From Rotaria sp. Silwood1 (lineage: Eukaryota > Rotifera > Eurotatoria > Philodinida > Philodinidae), in contig CAJNOP010000109.1 of the NCBI GenBank assembly GCA_905250075.1, positions 363,940 through 427,939 of the forward strand: a stretch of 64,000 bases of DNA, read 5' to 3'. Both the position numbers and the translations under genes were made by a program. Shown here piece by piece: positions 23,419 to 34,441 of this stretch. The notes beneath the pieces are model-generated. The model was not told where the DNA came from. It saw only the letters and a list, made by a program, of their open reading frames with translations, and ran no database searches. Every line of letters begins with the position of its first letter. The stretch's first letter is position 1.

Positions 23419-24429
23419 ATGTCATCTGATGCTCAGTTTATCGCATATATTAACAATGTGTCAACTAAATTCAATCGTTATTTTTCAATATTTATATTTC
23501 TCTTTGGAACAACGGGAAATATTCTTAATATTCTCGTTTTATCTCAACGATCATTTCGTTCAAATCCATGCGCAATATTTTTTCTAGTCTCATCTATCGC
23601 TAATTTAATTGCAATTCTCACTGGTCTTACTTCAAGAACATTATCTGGTTGGGCTGCTGATTTAACAAATACAGATAGATGTCTTTGTAAACTTCGAGCT
23701 TTTGTTCTAAATGTTGCAAGACCAGTAGCATTTTGGCTGATTCTTTTAGCTGCCATTGATCGATGGTTATTATCCAGCGCAAATGTTCGTTATCGACAGA
23801 TGAGCACATTGAAAAATGCTAAACGTAGTATAATTATTGTTTTTATTTTGTCAATTATTATCTTTTGTAATATTCTCTATTGCTATGAACCAAATTTAAT
23901 AAATGCACCATTGAAATGCTATGGAGCAACTGTACTGTGTCGTCTTGTCACAGATTTAACGTTTACATTTGTAAGTATTTTTATTCCTGTATTCCTTATG
24001 TTAATATTTGGATTGATGACAATCAATAATATACGTCAATCACGAAGTCACATTGAACCAGGAAATACATCAACTGCAACTACTATAGTATCAAACAGGG
24101 CAAAACGAAGACAACACTTAAATAAAAACGATTATCGTCTTCTCATGATGCTTCTTCTACAAATTTTACTTCTTATTATATTTGGTCTCCCATTGGGTAT
24201 TCAAAAATTGTATGCAACAATAACAATGTATAGACCATCAACTAACATACAAGTGGCTATCGACAATTTTATCTACAGTTTAGTTTTACTTCTGAATTTT
24301 TTGGCTAATGGAATGCCATTTTATATTTATACATTAGTTGGTGGAAATACATTTCGAAAAGCACTTTTCAAGCTTTTAGTAGCAATAAGACAGAAGATTT
24401 CTCGTCTACGAAGAATGGTTCATTTATAA
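23419..24429 (+). CDS. Orphan rhodopsin-like G-protein-coupled receptor
   Basis: A single intact exon of 336 codons. Seven hydrophobic segments are visible: TM1 near residues 18-40 (IFLFGTTGNILNILVL, with the class A GN motif), TM2 (IFFLVSSIANLIAILTGL), TM3 ending IDRW in place of the usual DRY, TM4 (IIIVFILSIIIFCNILY), TM5 (FVSIFIPVFLMLIFGLM), TM6 (LLMMLLLQILLLIIFGLPLG) and TM7 (FIYSLVLLLNFLANGMPFYIY). Cysteines before TM3 and in the second extracellular loop could form the conserved disulphide. The ligand is unknown; it belongs to the large peptide-receptor-like expansions of rotifers. AG immediately precedes the ATG. Confidence 0.88.
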   Translation: MSSDAQFIAYINNVSTKFNRYFSIFIFLFGTTGNILNILVLSQRSFRSNPCAIFFLVSSIANLIAILTGLTSRTLSGWAADLTNTDRCLCKLRAFVLNVARPVAFWLILLAAIDRWLLSSANVRYRQMSTLKNAKRSIIIVFILSIIIFCNILYCYEPNLINAPLKCYGATVLCRLVTDLTFTFVSIFIPVFLMLIFGLMTINNIRQSRSHIEPGNTSTATTIVSNRAKRRQHLNKNDYRLLMMLLLQILLLIIFGLPLGIQKLYATITMYRPSTNIQVAIDNFIYSLVLLLNFLANGMPFYIYTLVGGNTFRKALFKLLVAIRQKISRLRRMVHL

Positions 24430-24584
24430 AACGAAGAACTTTTGACAATAGAAAGATCTCTTGCAATAGTTATTGTATTTTGAGAAAATAAAATTAATGT
24501 TGTAAAACAATGAATTAATGTAAAACGAGCACATAAGCGCAATGAATGACAAAATATGTGTTTTTTCATCCGGCGAAAAAGCAA

Positions 24585-24664
24585 GATGTGGGTGCGGGTG
24601 GGCGGGTGTGGGTATGGGGTGGATTTGTGTGTAGATGTGGGTATTGCCTTCATTGACACCCACC
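24585..24664. repeat. TLH 10, long G arm and short C arm
   Basis: GATGTGGGTGCGGGTGGGCG followed by further GGGT units, a short loop, and only GACACCCACC on the right. The coding remains of the NHL gene start on the very next bases, so this copy sits exactly at a truncation point. Confidence 0.75.
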
Positions 24665-24665
24665 T

Positions 24666-25016
24666 GAGTATTCGAATCATCATATAATGAAATGGAAAGA
24701 AGATGCGAAACAAGGAATTGTCGTAGCCGGTGGTCAAGGCCAAGGAACTGGTCTTGGACAATTGTCATATCCTTACGGAGTTGTTGTCGATCAATCGGGT
24801 ACTGTCTATGTGATTGACCAAGAAAATGATCGAATTATGCATTGGTCAGAAGTAGCCGCACAGGAAAGTGTCGTTATTGGTGGAAATGGTAAAGGAAGTG
24901 AATTGAATCAATTTAATTGTCCCTGGGATTTATCATTCGATCGACACGGTAATCTTTATGTAGTCGATAAGTACAATTATCGAGTACAAAAATTTAATAT
25001 CTATTCAAATTCATAG
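24666..25016 (+). pseudogene. NHL-repeat protein, 5'-truncated C-terminal fragment
   Basis: The open frame starts within a repeat (EYSNHHIMKW, matching the usual NHR[IV]xxW strand), then reads GLGQLSYPYGVVVDQSGTVY with VIDQENDRIMHW, then LNQFNCPWDLSFDRHGNLY with VVDKYNYRVQKF and a stop. That is about two and a half NHL beta-propeller blades, against the six or so normal for a propeller. The ATG at 24687 is internal to a blade, so the apparent start is an artefact of truncation. The upstream part is missing beyond TLH 10. NHL propellers bind protein or RNA partners. Possibly still transcribed, but probably not functional. Confidence 0.75.
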
Positions 25017-25624
25017 TTTATTCTCGTCGTTGTCGACAGTTGAACACTTTGATGAAAGACAGAAAACATGGATTTCTTCATCCTCTTTTTCTTGTTGTCT
25101 AAAAGTATTTTATTGGGATTTGGAAATAGATTCGTAAAAGAAGAATAATGAAAGCCAGCAACAATTAAAAAAAAGGAATCTTTTATTTAATTCATTAATT
25201 AGTCATATAGAGAATAAAGTGAAAGAAAACTTACATAAACAATTTAAAAAAGGAAAAAATTATATTCATAAAAAATAAATAAATCATTGAAGAGTTGTTG
25301 CCTGAACTCCATGGATTTAGAATGTTTTGAGTGCATGGAAAAAATTCATCCAAATGTTCGTATTTTTGAAATTTGTCGAGAGTGTAGGTGTGGGTGTTGG
25401 TATTCATTTTATCTATACACACATCCACATTCACAAAAAGTAAATCTTATTTATCATTTCAAGTTTTTTTTATCGATCTCGACCCTCATACAATAAAGAA
25501 AATTTAATTGAAAATGTTAATTGATCAAAGCTATAAATCAATAACTATCGAATATTAACAATCAAAAACAAACATTTGAATACTTTAGCAAAATATTATT
25601 ATATCGATAGTGAAATTTTATTGT
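25017..25624. other. Intergenic, one TLH
   Basis: Contains TLH 11 (25381-25434) between the NHL fragment and the converging ART-TPR pseudogene. Nothing else was seen. Confidence 0.55.
25381..25434. repeat. TLH 11
   Basis: AGTGTAGGTGTGGGTGTTGG, an AT-rich loop, then ACACACATCCACATTCAC. Good imperfect pairing. Confidence 0.75.
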
Positions 25625-27240
25625 TCACTGTAACATTGAACGAGAGCAGAATTCTTCAGTAAGTCGACAAATATTGTGTTCGCTTTTCTGTCGACATGGA
25701 TGTTCATGAGGAAGAAACTTTTCATAAATAGACAATGCATGTCGATAATAGTCAAGTGTCATGTATCGGTCATTCAGATGTTGGTAGCAAATATCAATGT
25801 TTTTCAAACTGTGAGCAATATCGACATGGCCAAATGGATGAAATTTCTCTTCAATTTTCAATGCATGTTGATGATTATCAAGAGCTTCATTGTACTTTCT
25901 TTGATCGGAGAGAATGTTACCAATATTACCGAGACTTTTAGCCATATCAGCATGTACGAAAGGATATAATTTCTCTCGAATTTTTAGCGCTCGTTGATGA
26001 CAATCAATAGTTTCATCGAATTTTCCTTGTCGATAGAGAATAAGACCAATATTGTTGAGAACATGTGCAGAATCTTTGGTTCGTGCTGATTTATTGTTCA
26101 TCATTTGATCATATGCACGATCCTCATATTCTCGAGTTTTTTTTTTCCATTCTTCTTTGAGAGCAAGAACACGATCAATATTATATTCAATCCAAGCACG
26201 ATCTTCATCATTTGAATCATTCAATAATTGTTGAAAATATTTTTATGATTTATCATATTGACTTAAATTACACAATAATCTTCCAAAAATAATGGATGCA
26301 TTATTTTTTTTGTTTGTTTTTGTTTTAATTCAATAAAATCTTTAGTAATTTTTCGTCCTTCATTTGAAAGATTCATTTTTATTATTGATAATGATTTATT
26401 TTCTCCGATCGATTCAATTTCAAAACATGCATTTAAATCAAATAAAACTCCGTGTTCATCTGGATATTCACTAAGTTGATCCGTATCCCCATAAATAATT
26501 GTTTTATCAACCTTTTTAATATCATATTGAATATGCAAAAGAACAGGAATGATATAAGTTCTTTTTCTTCGTTTCTTTGCAAAATCGAGTGCTAATAATT
26601 TTTATCGATTAGTTAATGCATATCCATTTATTGAAATAAATTTATCTTGATACTCTTTTAATTTGACAAATTCTTCTTTGTCGAGTTAAACTTCTTGATA
26701 AATATTTAAAGTATTTTCTTCTGATGACAAAATCTTCTCATGTTGATGTTCAAGGTTTTCTCAAAGATTACCAATAAAAAATCCAAATTTATGTAATAAT
26801 TCATTATCTTTGGTTTGTAATGCTTTATTAATTAATTTAAAAACAAATGATTGTTTCGTATATCGACGAATAGCATCTTCTGATTGATAATTTTTCTCGA
26901 AGTCATTAATTAAATCAATTTTTTTAAATATTTTTATGGTAACATTCTTTACACATTTGAATCATTTGCTTGTTTGCTTGTTGATTTTTTTGCAGATGAA
27001 CAAGAATAAAATGAAATAATTGAAACCACAGAAAGTTTGCTGATTCTTTTGATAAACATTTCGTTAACTTTTGATGTTGGTCAAAAAAACAAAATGTTTA
27101 TATTTGTTTATAAAACAGATTTATTTGTTCTTTTATTGCTTTTTATAAATCACCAAGATTTTTTATAAATTCCAAAAACGTTTGGGTATTGATTTAATAA
27201 ATACTCACATTGATCTTCTGTTATGCAAAAGATAAAAACT
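25625..27240 (-). pseudogene. ADP-ribosyltransferase plus TPR protein, decayed and truncated
   Basis: On the minus strand, remains of an arginine-type ADP-ribosyltransferase are followed by tetratricopeptide repeats, a pairing common in bdelloids. Upstream part: VFIFCITEDQCEYLLNQYPN near 27230-27170, then many stops. The ART core is recognisable as NTLNIYQEV-stop-LDKEEF (where YRGxGL...EEF is usual, so the catalytic Arg appears lost), FISINGYALTNR, HIQYDI and GVLFDLNACFEIESI. A frameshift leads to IFGRLLCNLSQYDKS-stop-KYFQQLLNDSNDED. The TPR part (26224-25625) is open: AHVLNNIGLILYRQGKFDET, AKSLGNIGNILSDQRKYNEA and a third, shorter repeat. The gene breaks at TLH 12. Confidence 0.75.
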
Positions 27241-27243
27241 GAC

Positions 27244-27363
27244 GGTGTGGGTGTGGATTTGGGTGTACATATGATTGAACTGAAGCTCCATACACATACC
27301 CTCGCACACCCACTCTGACCTAGACCCATATTCCACACTCCACACCGACTCACAGCCACACCC
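27244..27363. repeat. TLH 12, at the break of the ART-TPR pseudogene
   Basis: GGTGTGGGTGTGGATTTGGG, loop, then a long C-rich arm (CATACACATACCCTCGCACACC and on to CACAGCCACACCC). Its left edge touches the last recognisable ART codons. Confidence 0.8.
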
Positions 27364-30240
27364 TCCTGAACAGCATTTCTTATTCATCAGACAAAAACTT
27401 TACTGTTAAACTCATCTTTCTCTATTTTTGATAATGCTGACCAGCATGTCTTACAGATAAGGATAAATTTTATTATTGTATCAATCTTTTTCTATTTAGG
27501 TGAAGCTGAAAGACATCTTGAATAGGTAAGAATAAATTTTATTATCTAGTTAATCTTGTTTAATTTAGACAAACCTCAAGAAAGTCGTCAAAGGTAAATA
27601 TAAACTTTTGGAATAAAAAGTATTTATCTTATTTCGGTTGAACACGAGCAACATGGTGAAGAGTTAGCAATTATTCAAGTGAGTGCACAGTTTCGTTCGT
27701 TTTTTCGACAGCAAAGCTGTTTAGAGCAGAAAATAGGTGATTGTGAAGTAGAAAATGGCGAGTTGGTGAGCAATATTGCGAGAGATTCAACAATAGGATG
27801 CAGCCAAGAATTTCATAAAGTTTTTGATGAGTATTATAGGATATCAGAAGAAGATTGCACAAAAATCGTACTGTACGCTTTATTAGAAATGTGACTTTAG
27901 GCTTTGCATATAAGATAGTTTCAAGATCTTATACAATTTTCATACGATCTTGTGCCCTGATAGAAGACCATACTCTAAGTTTCGATTTGGTTTTATAGAA
28001 ATCATAAAAGATCGTATGACCAGATTCATTTCAATGAGCTAATTAGAATGATTCCTTCTAGTTGTTTATTTTTCTCGTCATTTTATAATCCTCAATGTTT
28101 TCAAATACTAATCACGCGAAATCCATTCCAGTAATTTTGCTTAATCTACTTTCATATCTTTATTTTGTTCTTTTCGCTGTATTGAAGAACTTATTAAGAG
28201 AATTCTATTAAACTTGTATAGTTTCACTCCTTTTTCGACTAGCTATGACCCCATTGTTGAGATGGCTGACCGAAAATCTCATGCCTCATCAAACTTCAGA
28301 TACATTGACGATGGTCGAAGACAGTTTCGTCTAACATTTCGTAAGCCTGAAAGCCAGTATCTGATAATTACGAAGCCTCACATACTACGGTCATGTATCA
28401 CCAGTAATTGTGAAAAAATATTAGTCATTTTCGCAAATATTTTTCATAAACACGAAGAATGCTTAGCAATGACAATGAATCTCCCTATTCAGTCTTTTAT
28501 TAACCCTTCGATACTATTAATGTTGCTGTTAGAATGCTTCATATACCTTTTCATGAAACCGTTAGGTTTTTGATGAGATTGATAATATCCTTCATATACC
28601 TATTCATAAATCTTTGAGATGTTTTATGAAGTCAATAAATCCTTTCATAAACCTCTTTATAAGCTTTTTAGACTATTGATGATGATCATAAACGCTTTTG
28701 AATATCCTTTCGAAATGTGATACTCAAGTATTGTATCTTCATTTATCCTTTCAGAAGGGTTCCGAAGAGTATTTAAAAATGTTTATGATGCTCATGACCC
28801 ATAACAATGAATTTATGAAAGTACAACGTATATCAAACCTTTTAAGGATTTATGAATCTTATGAACCCTTTCATAAATCTATTCATATTCTTTTTGGAAA
28901 GGATTTTTCGCAGGATTTACGATCCTCTCATAAACGATTGACAAGGGTTTTATATGTTGAACTTTTATCAGCCCTTTTAAGCGTTTATTATTCTCCGGAT
29001 CTTTTTTACAGTGTAAACATGTACAATTTTGTTTTGTGTAAGTATCGAAATGTGTGGTGTGTTTTATCTGAACAATGCAATAATGAAAATATCGCAAAAC
29101 ATTTAAAACTTTTGCATGTATTTGTTGATTTAATGGTTTCAGTTACGATTTTCAGTAACTTTTGAAACCGCAGAATTTTATCACGCACCTACACCTGTTT
29201 TATTTGTTACTGATGTTATTTAAAGAAAATAAAATTGTAGTTAATTTATTATCTAATAACTTCTATCCCTGACAAAGTAATTATCGTCTTCGTGGTTACT
29301 TAAGAGAAAGCTGAATTTTTTGCTATATTCGGCACTCTGGTTATGTGCAAATTGTCATACATTCAGCGACCATTGGACAATAAAATATCCAGCAGAAAAT
29401 TTTATTGTCGTAATATCGTGGGAATTTCGACAATATCGAAATTTCAGCAATATTATCAAAATACCGGTTGAATTAAAAATTTCTTGAAATTCTACCGGAG
29501 ATTCGATGTTGCCGAGATTTAGGTGGAGAAATTCTGTCTTACCGTTTTTCGTTTTCTTTGCACCAAATAGCGATAATGATTCTAGCAAAATTTTTATCTT
29601 TTTCATGATAGGACTTTCATGTGTCTTTAATCATTTTCATCAAATGATTTTTGTGCATTTTTCATTATTCTTATGAATGAAAATTTCGATTTTCATTCAT
29701 GAATTTAACAAATATAAAAAATAAGGTCTGTTTCATCATCGAAAGTGATATGTCTTTCATGTGTTATCATCACATTTAATCAAAAAAGTTTCAAGAAAAT
29801 GATGTAAATTATATCACTTTTTGCCATGTTTTTAGTCATTGGATAGCTGCGTCTGTATTTCAATGGCAGATCGAAACTCAGTGGTGATATCATCAATCGT
29901 TAAAATATGAAAAAAATGACGAAATGTTTAATTAACGTCAATGAATGTTGCAGTGAAAGATACAAAAAAACGCTGAAGATTTCCTTTTTCATTGATTGTA
30001 TGATTTGACTCGATATACATGATAAATTAACAATTCATGGGATTCATTCTCTAGAGGTCGATGAAAATAACGAGCTATATGATATTTGTTCTCTCAAAAA
30101 CCTATTTAAATCAGAACTAAAATTTTTCCTTACTTAGTTGTGTTGTAGAAAGTTCTTCTTTTGTCGTTGTTGTCGATGTCATTATCATGTATGGTGCTAG
30201 AAAAGAATTATGTTTCCAGTTGATATGGGAAGTAAATTGA
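27364..30240. other. Intergenic, with a TTTCATAAA-rich stretch
   Basis: No gene that I can support. Between 28540 and 28950 the motif TTTCATAAA and its complement TTTATGAAAG recur many times in both orientations, suggesting a degenerate short repeat. Open frames at 27679-27894, 28214-28573 and 28698-29165 overlap this simple sequence or lack recognisable domains. Confidence 0.45.
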
Positions 30241-30627
30241 CTAGCTTACTACTGGTTGTTTTTGCTTGTTCACATGCTGTTGCGTTCGGTAGTATACTAT
30301 TTGTACATATTTGAAAAATTGCACATCTATCATATTTGTATTACCAAAGTCTGTTCCATGCAATTCCGTACTGTCGAAACTAGCATAAGCTAATAATGAA
30401 TCTGAAAACTTGACATTATTTAATCGTGAGTAGATAAATGATGTTTCTCTCAGATTAACAAGTGAGAATCGAGCATTGAGCATTGATACTCGGTCGAATA
30501 CAACATATTCAAGATTTAATTGATTCAATGAACCAGTTGGACTTGTTAAACGTATATTATCGAAGTTGAATTCATTTAAACGAATTATAAATTGATGTTT
30601 TCATTTCCGATAATCTGTCTTGTTCAT
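30241..30627 (-). pseudogene. Pentapeptide-repeat protein fragment
   Basis: The frame reads FIIRLNEFNFDNIRL, then tandem five-residue units of the A(N/D)LxX kind: LNLEYVVFDRVSMLNARFSL, VNLRETSFIYSRLNNVKFSD and ELHGTDFGNTNMIDVQF. It then degenerates and stops at 30241. An in-frame TGA (30601-30603) lies between the only upstream ATG (30625-30627) and the repeats. Pentapeptide repeats build a right-handed quadrilateral beta-helix. The fragment resembles the repeat portion of a family I recall from bdelloids but lacks its N-terminal part. Confidence 0.6.
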
Positions 30628-30841
30628 AAGCGATATATAAACAGTTTCCTTCAAGCCAAAAGAAGGACATCAAGAAAAAAAGCAAAGTTCTTATATTTTT
30701 TATGCATTAGGATATCTCTTGAAAAAGTATATTGAAAATTAGATTCGATTAATGTTTTGATTGATAGATTCTGAATAAAAATGGTTCTAATGGTTTAAAT
30801 GATATGTTCATTTCTATCAAATCAAATTATATATGAATATT

Positions 30842-31225
30842 CTAAATATCCAAAGTTTTTTTCTTACCTTCAAGAAAACAAACGTTTAGATGGGTTAGAC
30901 AATGAAATAATTGATTTAGATGAAGTAATATGTCTTCTTCTGATTGATAATCCTTGACAATAAAAGCATTGAGATGTATGACGTTCAATCGATGACATTG
31001 ACAAATACAAATGAGTTCATTAACTAAACAGGAGTTAATTAATAAATGAGGTAATGTATGATATGAAATATCAATCGATTTGTGTGTTAAGTATTTGCAT
31101 GTTTTGATCATATACACCTTCTTTGTTCCAATAATTTAAAATTGACATAGATGAAACATTCAATAGTAAAGCAGGAAAGATACTTTCTGTTTCGATCCAT
31201 AGTATTATTTGAAGATTAATAAATG
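30842..31225 (-). pseudogene. F-box/LRR-type protein C-terminal fragment (tentative)
   Basis: Minus-strand frames give TFINLQIILWIETESIFPAL and, after a frameshift near 31100, TCKYLTHKSIDISYHTLPHL, CQCHRLNVIHLNAFIV and EDILLHLNQLFHCLTHLNVC. The spacing of hydrophobic LxxL motifs resembles the C-terminal halves of bdelloid F-box/LRR proteins. There is no F-box. It begins directly next to the G-rich half-hairpin at 31231. Confidence 0.4.
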
Positions 31226-31230
31226 TTTTT

Positions 31231-31257
31231 GGGTGTGGGTGTGAGGCGTGAATGTGT
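31231..31257 (+). repeat. TLH G-rich half-copy
   Basis: GGGTGTGGGTGTGAGG and following GTG units with no clear C-rich partner within 100 bases (only GACAGTCACACG near 31289-31300). Confidence 0.55.
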
Positions 31258-31878
31258 ATTTGTATATGGGCTAAATTAGCGAAAACGGGACAGTCACACG
31301 TTGTTTTTGAAAGCAAATCTCTATCAGTATTGGTTTTTTGAGTAAATTGTTTTTGTATAGGCTTATGTAAAATTGTCTACCCTTTCACATAGTAATTAAT
31401 TAAGTAATTAATGATTAACTAATTAAGAAGTAATTAGCGAATATCTCGATAACCGAATAAGAAAAAAACTTGAAAACTTCAGCATAGGTTCTAGGGTATG
31501 AGCCGCATATAGGGTAAAATTTTCAGCAAGATCGGACTTCAAAAAGTTCCCTAAAAAAAAATCGATCTTTCAGAACCTCTAGACAGAACTTATACGAAAA
31601 CATTTGTCTTAGCATTATTCTAGGGACTCCTACCATTAACATGAGCTCATTGGAATCTATTTCGAACTTTTCAGTTCGTTACCAGAGCATTTGATTGGTA
31701 GTGAAGTCTCATACTCAGTCAGATCGCTAACGCCAAATAAATTTTGTTTTTTGCAAAATTTAGACATGCTCAAAATAATTTTACACCGAGATTTGGTAGC
31801 CTTAGGAGTCATGCCTAGTATTACGCATTAAGTTATCGGCAACTCTGCAACACTTGGAAATTTTTAAAAACCAAACTA
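31258..31878. other. Intergenic, nothing recognised
   Basis: AT-rich, no open frame of note, ending at the left TA of the pogo-like element. Confidence 0.5.
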
Positions 31879-32694
31879 CAGTAAAACCTCTATAATGAAC
31901 ACCTCTCGATAGTGAACAACTCCTTATTCTGAACAGTCTCAGGTCCGACGGAGCGATTATTGCTGGAAATGCACCTCTCTATTGTGAACGCCTCTCTATT
32001 CTGAACATGAACACTTTTTTCTAGTCCGTCTATCTACTATAACCTCTCTAATATGAACAGACGTACATGTTTTTTTTTCTCTCTCTGTTACATAGTGCTC
32101 CACTTCTTGTTTTTTCTGTTCAGCTGCTACACATATGTCTTGTTCGTCTGACCTACTTTTCCTAACTGACGTCTGTTCTGAATAAGAAGGTCATTGTCTC
32201 AATTCGTCCTATTGTTCATTTTCTAAACAGACGAAGAAGACTCTACTTTTTTCCTAGCTCGCCTAATTATCTCTCTCCTATATATAATTTCTGTTTTTCT
32301 AATAAACGCAGTCAAATATTCATTAAAAAAATGTCATCACGACATGATCTTACTTTGCAACAGAAAGTTGAATCGAATAATGAATTAAAATCAAAGTTAA
32401 CTAATGTTCATATCAGTTCAAAAACAAATAGACAAACGACATTAGAAGACTTTTTTAAACAAAACTAAAGCCTCTCTTGTATCTAAAAATTTTTAACTAC
32501 AAAACATTTAAATAAAAATAAATGAATAAAAAATAAATAGCTCTTGCTTGACTGAAGACTAGTACAGCAGTAGACGTTCGGAATTTTTTCTTCACTTCTC
32601 AGCAAAATGTGCGTAACCTCTATAAAGTGAACACCCCCGTATAGTGAACACTTTTGAAAAGTCCAATGGTGTTCACATTAGAGAGGTTTTACTG
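31879..32694 (+). mobile_element. pogo/Tigger-like element, internal deletion derivative
   Basis: It begins CAGTAAAACCTCTATAATGA at 31879 and ends with the inverted TTAGAGAGGTTTTACTG at 32694. TA lies on both sides (31877-31878, 32695-32696). Subterminal repeats of GTGAACACC or ATGAACACC type are present at both ends. The TIR sequence and TA target are characteristic of pogo/Tigger elements of the Tc1-mariner superfamily. Length is 816 bases against about 2 kb or more for full elements. Confidence 0.88.
32331..32468 (+). pseudogene. Residual pogo transposase: N terminus joined to C terminus
   Basis: A 45-codon frame starts MSSRHDLTLQQKVESNNELK, like the first residues of the CENP-B/pogo-type DNA-binding domain, and ends NRQTTLEDFFKQN, like the usual C-terminal tail of Tigger-type transposases (TxxxFF). 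The DDE domain between them is missing. An in-frame internal deletion has kept start and stop, showing directly how this non-autonomous copy arose. Confidence 0.75.
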
Positions 32695-32696
32695 TA

Positions 32697-34266
32697 TATC
32701 AAATGACAGGTGATGTGCTTTTTGTTGTCACGTCGATAACGCTAGTTTTTCGTTAAGAACTCCTCTGGGCAAAGCTCTAGAGTGCTAATTCTTTCATGAC
32801 ATCTAGAGTAAATAGAGACTCGTACAAAATGCAAACATCACACCTAAACCAGCAGATAATTCCAAGATATGCATACCTCCAAGTTTGCAATGTTACGTCG
32901 CTAACGAATGATTTAGCCCATATAATTTTCGCCCAGACACCACACTCACACGCACATACACCCATACCCATATGCGAACCTCCACGTCAGATCTACACTT
33001 TCACACGCTCCTATACCCTGTACGCAGACTGATATAGCAAACATTCATCTAAAAATAAGACATAAAATTCAAACTTTCCGACTGATGACCTTTTTCTTTC
33101 TGTTATGTTGAATTAGATTATAAGAAATGCCAACGAAGAAACTATTGTTAGAATTCTCTCTTGAGAAAATTAGTTTTCTTCAAAAAGCACGCCGATTTAT
33201 AGATAGTACAACTTGTTTCTGTCTTATTGTCCATCGTAGTGATTTGCTATCTCTCTCTTATCTTTGTTGTTGTTCTTCTCGGATTACGACGCAATCTCAT
33301 GACTATTAAAGGTTCTTGTCCGATGAGAAGCAGAGTTGTAGGTCATTGTTTAGCAGAGTCGTTTTTCGTCGATGATCATGTGTCCATATAAATTTGTTTT
33401 TCGGAATAAAACAATCATATTTTCCTTATTTAATCTTCCAGTTGCTGTGTTGTCTTTCAGATAAGCGTATCTGTGGTTTTTAATTTTTTTCTACGAAAAA
33501 ACCGAAAAAAATTAAAAAATAAACCTATTATAATCGAAAATATTTAGTTATATGGTTCTATTTGCCGACAAACTTTTTCGCAAAGATATACTTCGGCAAT
33601 AGAAAACCATACTTATTGTCAGAAAGATAACGAGAAGAAAAATTTTAAGACAAATAGTTACACAACTAGCATACTAACCATCATTCAAGCATATTCAATT
33701 CAAGTACAAAACTTAAAGCATGCATCTATGGGACGTTTGGCCATGGTTGTGACTCTTTTTCCTGGTTGTTGATACAATTAACAACAAGAGAACATCAATA
33801 GCAATAAGCATGCGCGCAAATGTGCACAGTCGATTAATGTCAACATGAAAACATGACAGGTAACTCTGTTTTCGTTTACATTTTCTGTTTCTTTCTCTCT
33901 TTACGAATAGGCAGAGGCCAACGCATCCGAATGTGCAAGAGGCAAGGCAACGTACATAAACAGAGCGGTATTGCTACATTGTTAACTAAGTCGTTTGAAA
34001 AAATCGCTGCCTAAATCATACACTTCAGTTTCAGTATGATTACCTACTGTCGTCCGCATTTATGTTTGTTTTCGAAATTTGTTTCGAAAACAAAAGCGGA
34101 GTTTCATAGTCTCGTCCAAGTAAGAGAACACCAAAGACATTTGAACCTCCTCTCAAAAGTTACGCTACGTAGTTATTGAAAGTTGAAGATACTGTCAGAT
34201 TCTTGCCAGCTTCCATTTTCTTTATTTGAACTATCACTCTCTTACGCCTTAATCTATAGACCCAAT
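32697..34266. other. Intergenic with a C-rich half-hairpin
   Basis: Contains a C-rich TLH-like arm at 32931-33016 (ACACCACACTCACACGCACA and on) without an obvious G-rich partner. No gene was seen; small open frames here lack recognisable features. Confidence 0.5.
32931..33016 (-). repeat. TLH C-rich half-copy
   Basis: CACACTCACACGCACATACA then CCCATACCCAT and further CAC units. The G-rich arm expected to the left is missing or eroded. Confidence 0.5.
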
Positions 34267-34370
34267 CAGGGGCGGCGGAACGTTTCCAAATCAGGTGAGG
34301 CTCAGTAAAAAACTTTTTTTTTATTATCCTAAGTAACTTTTTTCTTCTATCAATGTCTTCGTTGACGAAA

Positions 34371-34441
34371 GGGTGTGGATGTGGGTGAGTGTTGGCTTTG
34401 GTTTATTTTGTTTTCTTCTTCGACGTCCACACCAACACCCC
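34371..34441. repeat. TLH 13
   Basis: GGGTGTGGATGTGGGTGAGT, T-rich loop, GTCCACACCAACACCCC. Good pairing. Confidence 0.8.

Noticed and set aside
27520..27600. Two short exon-like blocks between GTAAGAATAAATTTTATTAT-type introns
   Set aside because: The pattern looks like repeated intron-exon units, but the blocks are about 25 bases, not in a common frame, and encode nothing recognisable.
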